This document shows, one piece after another, positions 61,705-64,000 of a stretch of DNA of 64,000 bases. The stretch's first letter is position 1; each line of letters begins with the position of its first letter. The DNA is from Azotobacter paspali (lineage in GTDB: Bacteria > Pseudomonadota > Gammaproteobacteria > Pseudomonadales > Pseudomonadaceae): assembly GCF_042434745.1 (NCBI RefSeq), contig NZ_JBHLSS010000100.1; one strand, written 5' to 3'. The notes under the pieces are model-generated. The model did no database searches and had not been told where the DNA came from. It saw only the letters and a program-made list of their open reading frames with translations. The position numbers were made by a program, and so were the translations under genes.

Positions 61705-62505
61705 ATGCATCCACTGTTGCCTAGCCTCGCCGCCGCCGGTCTATACGCCTCCGCCACGCTCTACCAAGGCATGCGCCTGACCAGGCACAGCCTGCCGGAC
61801 AAGCGCCTACTCCTGCTGCTGGGCATCCTGGCCCTGATCGCCCACGGTATCAGCCTGGCATTGCAACTGCTGGGGTCGAACGGCCTGACCCTGCACTTCT
61901 TCAACGCCTCCAGCCTAATCGCCGCCGCAGTGATCGCCCTGACTCTGCTCGCCAGCCTCTACATGCCGGTGGAGAACCTGTTGTTGCTGCTGCTGCCGCT
62001 GGGTGCGCTCACCGTGCTGCTGGCGCAGTTCATGCCGGTCGGCACCTTGAAGGGAGTCGACGAGGAGCCCGGGATCCTCGCCCATATCCTGCTGTCGGTT
62101 CTCGCTTACGGCATGCTCACCATCGCCATGTTCCAGTCCCTGCTGCTGCTGCTGCAGGACTATCAACTCAAGCACAAGCATCCTTCTGGCCTGGCCCGCA
62201 ACTTCCCGCCCCTGCAGACCATGGAAAGCCTGCTGTTCGGTTTTCTCTGGGCAGGCTGGGGACTGCTCTCGCTATCGCTGCTCTCGGGTTGGCTGTTCCT
62301 CGACGACCTGTTCGCCCAGCACCTGGTGCACAAGACCCTGCTCGCCTGTCTGGCCTGGCTGGTCTTCTCCGCCTTGCTGATCGGCCGCCACCGCCTCGGC
62401 TGGCGCGGGCACACGGCGATCCGCTGGACCCTGAGCGGCTTCTGCCTGCTCATGCTCGCCTACTTCGGCAGCAAATTGGTCCGCGAATTCATCGTGCATG
62501 TTTAG
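61705..62505 (+). CDS. ypjD: CcsA-family inner-membrane protein YpjD
   Basis: A 266-residue protein with eight predicted membrane helices and no signal peptide. It belongs to the cytochrome c assembly (CcsA/CcmC-like) superfamily. The family block around GILAHILLSVLAYGMLTIA and the final HKTLLACLAWLVFSALLIGR carry conserved histidines. It lies divergent from ffh, its normal place. Actual function is uncertain. Confidence 0.85.
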   Translation: MHPLLPSLAAAGLYASATLYQGMRLTRHSLPDKRLLLLLGILALIAHGISLALQLLGSNGLTLHFFNASSLIAAAVIALTLLASLYMPVENLLLLLLPLGALTVLLAQFMPVGTLKGVDEEPGILAHILLSVLAYGMLTIAMFQSLLLLLQDYQLKHKHPSGLARNFPPLQTMESLLFGFLWAGWGLLSLSLLSGWLFLDDLFAQHLVHKTLLACLAWLVFSALLIGRHRLGWRGHTAIRWTLSGFCLLMLAYFGSKLVREFIVHV

Positions 62506-62595
62506 GGCCGTCCGACAGAAGGGCAACCCTTGCCGGCAGGCGAGCCGCCGGGACGCACGCCTGGCCCCCATCTCCGAGCACACCCCGGACCGTAC

Positions 62596-63876
62596 ATGGA
62601 AGCCCTGCATCCCGGCTACCTGGTTGGCCTGCTGATCTTTCTGCTGGCATGCTCGGCCTTCTTCTCCAGTGCCGAGACGGGCCTGCTCGGTCTCAACCGC
62701 CATCGCCTGCGCCAGCATGCCGAGAAAGGGCATCGCGGCGCCAAACGCGCCAAGGCGCTGCTCGAACACCCCGATCGCCTGCTCGGCACCATCCTGATCG
62801 GCAACAACTTCGTCAACATTCTCGCGTCCGCCATCGCCACCGTGCTGGCCACACGCCTGTGGGGCGAGGTCGGTATCGCCATCGCCACCCTCGGCACGAC
62901 CCTCGCCCTGTTGATCTTCGGCGAGATCACTCCCAAGACGCTGGCGGCCATTCGACCGGAGCTGATGGCCTACCCCTTCAGCCGGCCGCTGGCGCAGTTG
63001 CAGAAGATCCTGTATCCGCTGGTGATCCTGCTCGGCTGGATCAGCAATGGCCTGCTCCGCCTGGCCGGCATCGCCCCGCAGGACAAAGGCATCGCGAGCC
63101 TGACCAGCGAGGAACTGCGCAGCATGCTCCACGAGTCCGGCGAAACGCTGTCGCCGAACCACCGGGGCATGCTGCTTGGCATCCTCGATCTGGAGAGGGT
63201 CAGCGTCAACGACATCATGATCCCGCGCAACGAGGTCGTCGGCCTCGATCTGGACGAGACGATGGAAGCCATGGTGGAGCTGCTGCGCAGCACCTCGCAT
63301 ACGCGCCTGCCGGTGTTCCGTGGAGATATCAACCGGATCGAGGGTGTGGTGCACATGCGCCACATCGCCCACCTGCTCACCAGGAACCGATTGACCAAGG
63401 AAAATCTGCGCGAGGCTTGTCAGAAACCCTACTTCGTCCCGGAAAACACGCCACTGGCCGTCCAGTTGATCCAGTTCCAGCAACAGAAGCGGCGCATCGC
63501 CATAGTGGTCGACGAATACGGCGACGTGCAGGGTATCGTCACTCTCGAGGACATCCTGGGGGAGATCGTCGGCGAGTTCACCAACCGCGACCACCAATTC
63601 GCTGCGGATATCCGAGCGCAGGAGGACGGCTCCCAGATCATCGACGGCGCCGCCCACGTACGCGAAGTGAACAAGACGCTCGGCTGGCAGTTGCCGAGCG
63701 ACGGCCCGCGCACCCTCAGCGGGCTGATTACCGAGGCCTTGCAAAATATTCCCGATTGCGGAGTCTGCCTGAGCATCGGCCGCTATCGACTGGAGATCCT
63801 CGAGACATCGGGAAATCGGGTGAAGAACGCGCGCGTCTGGACAGCCGATGCACGCCCCTCGCCGACGTACGACTGA
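62596..63876 (+). CDS. CNNM/CorC-family transporter (DUF21-CBS)
   Basis: A 426-residue inner-membrane protein. The DUF21 domain (about residues 5-180) has four helices and ACSAFFSSAETGLLGLNRHRL and FGEITPKTLAA. Two CBS domains follow (about 205-330, VNDIMIPRNEVVGLDLDE, VDEYGDVQGIVTLEDIL). A CorC/HlyC domain closes it. Relatives handle Mg2+ or Co2+ efflux or protection. It starts 90 bp after ypjD. ATG 62596 fits the membrane start. Confidence 0.9.
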   Translation: MEALHPGYLVGLLIFLLACSAFFSSAETGLLGLNRHRLRQHAEKGHRGAKRAKALLEHPDRLLGTILIGNNFVNILASAIATVLATRLWGEVGIAIATLGTTLALLIFGEITPKTLAAIRPELMAYPFSRPLAQLQKILYPLVILLGWISNGLLRLAGIAPQDKGIASLTSEELRSMLHESGETLSPNHRGMLLGILDLERVSVNDIMIPRNEVVGLDLDETMEAMVELLRSTSHTRLPVFRGDINRIEGVVHMRHIAHLLTRNRLTKENLREACQKPYFVPENTPLAVQLIQFQQQKRRIAIVVDEYGDVQGIVTLEDILGEIVGEFTNRDHQFAADIRAQEDGSQIIDGAAHVREVNKTLGWQLPSDGPRTLSGLITEALQNIPDCGVCLSIGRYRLEILETSGNRVKNARVWTADARPSPTYD

Positions 63877-63910
63877 CGAAGGCTTGCCCGGAGAGCAGCC
63901 CCCGCAGGTA

Positions 63911-64000
63911 CTACAACTGCACCTCGACCGCCTGCGCGGCACGCGTTGCCTTCTGCCGCGCGGTTTCAACCGAGACATCCCGCGCCAGGGCCACGCCCAT
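63911..64000 (-). CDS. purT: C-terminal end of phosphoribosylglycinamide formyltransferase 2 (partial)
   Basis: Only the last 29 codons and a TAG stop lie in the window. They read MGVALARDVSVETARQKA followed by TRAAQAVEVQL. This matches the closing helix of PurT (LGVALA, then alternating A and V positions), and I recall purT near the CNNM gene in P. aeruginosa. The rest lies beyond base 64000. Confidence 0.7.
   Translation of the reverse strand: MGVALARDVSVETARQKATRAAQAVEVQL

Noticed and set aside
1..64000. CRISPR arrays, tRNA or rRNA genes, riboswitches
   Set aside because: No regularly spaced short repeats, no tRNA cloverleaf or rRNA sequence and no recognisable riboswitch core were seen while reading, including the leaders of hom, thrC and kdp. 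Small or divergent RNAs could be missed.

Overview
The window is GC-rich, densely coding DNA from a gammaproteobacterium of the Pseudomonadaceae. From memory, the gene order (yffB-dapD-csdA, adk-ppc, prfB-lysS, thrC-hom-dsbC-xerD, rplS-trmD-rimM-rpsP-ffh, then purT) follows one stretch of the Pseudomonas aeruginosa chromosome, roughly PA3664 to PA3751. A Pseudomonas or Azotobacter relative fits; the species cannot be fixed from the sequence alone. It is core chromosome. The accessory content is one inserted potassium-transport cluster, one decayed gene and several small non-autonomous repeat elements.

Layout. 1-111 is the right end of a repeat element. 199-3480 holds yffB, dapD and the sulfur-relay pair csdA/csdE. 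3477-4678 is a lipoprotein hydrolase pseudogene. 4897-14232 is a kdp potassium-transport cluster with a micro-ORF ahead of kdpF and a foreign-looking outer-membrane protein gene between kdpC and kdpD. 14237-15049 is tcdA, the partner of csdA/csdE. 15254-17845 is a GH17-GT2 glucan synthase. 17973-20334 holds dapE, rlmA and a small conserved gene; a cold-shock gene follows. 20919-24407 is a GldA/F/G-like ABC exporter. 24731-33950 is mostly housekeeping (rsmJ, DUF72, tsaB, adk, ppc). 33447-38713 is a tight minus-strand array: TetR regulator, lipoprotein, QEGLA metallopeptidase, AIM24 protein, hydrolase, small membrane protein and macrodomain. lysS and prfB (with its programmed frameshift) follow. 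42427-48419 holds a TerB-like protein, an OYE oxidoreductase and a glycerate/sugar-diacid module (glxK, cdaR, MFS). 48470-52594 holds recJ, yaeQ, a diguanylate cyclase and a small protein. 52810-57946 holds thrC, hom, dsbC, xerD and a thioesterase. 58090-61550 is the ribosome/SRP block. The window closes with ypjD, a CNNM transporter and the 3' end of purT.

Functional links. dapD and dapE serve lysine synthesis; hom and thrC serve the threonine branch of the same aspartate family. tsaB makes the t6A tRNA base and tcdA with csdA/csdE turns it into cyclic t6A. rimM, trmD, rsmJ, rlmA and prfB add a strong translation theme.

The most unusual material is in the repeats. Two complete ~0.7 kb elements (26303-26980 and 41662-42398) lie in opposite orientation, each bounded by its own 10-bp target duplication. 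Their outer ends and inner arms are assorted differently, as if the interior had flipped. A second, 138-bp palindromic element (35158-35295) landed exactly in a TGATG stop/start overlap inside an operon. It duplicated that motif and added 144 nt, exactly 48 codons, of open frame.
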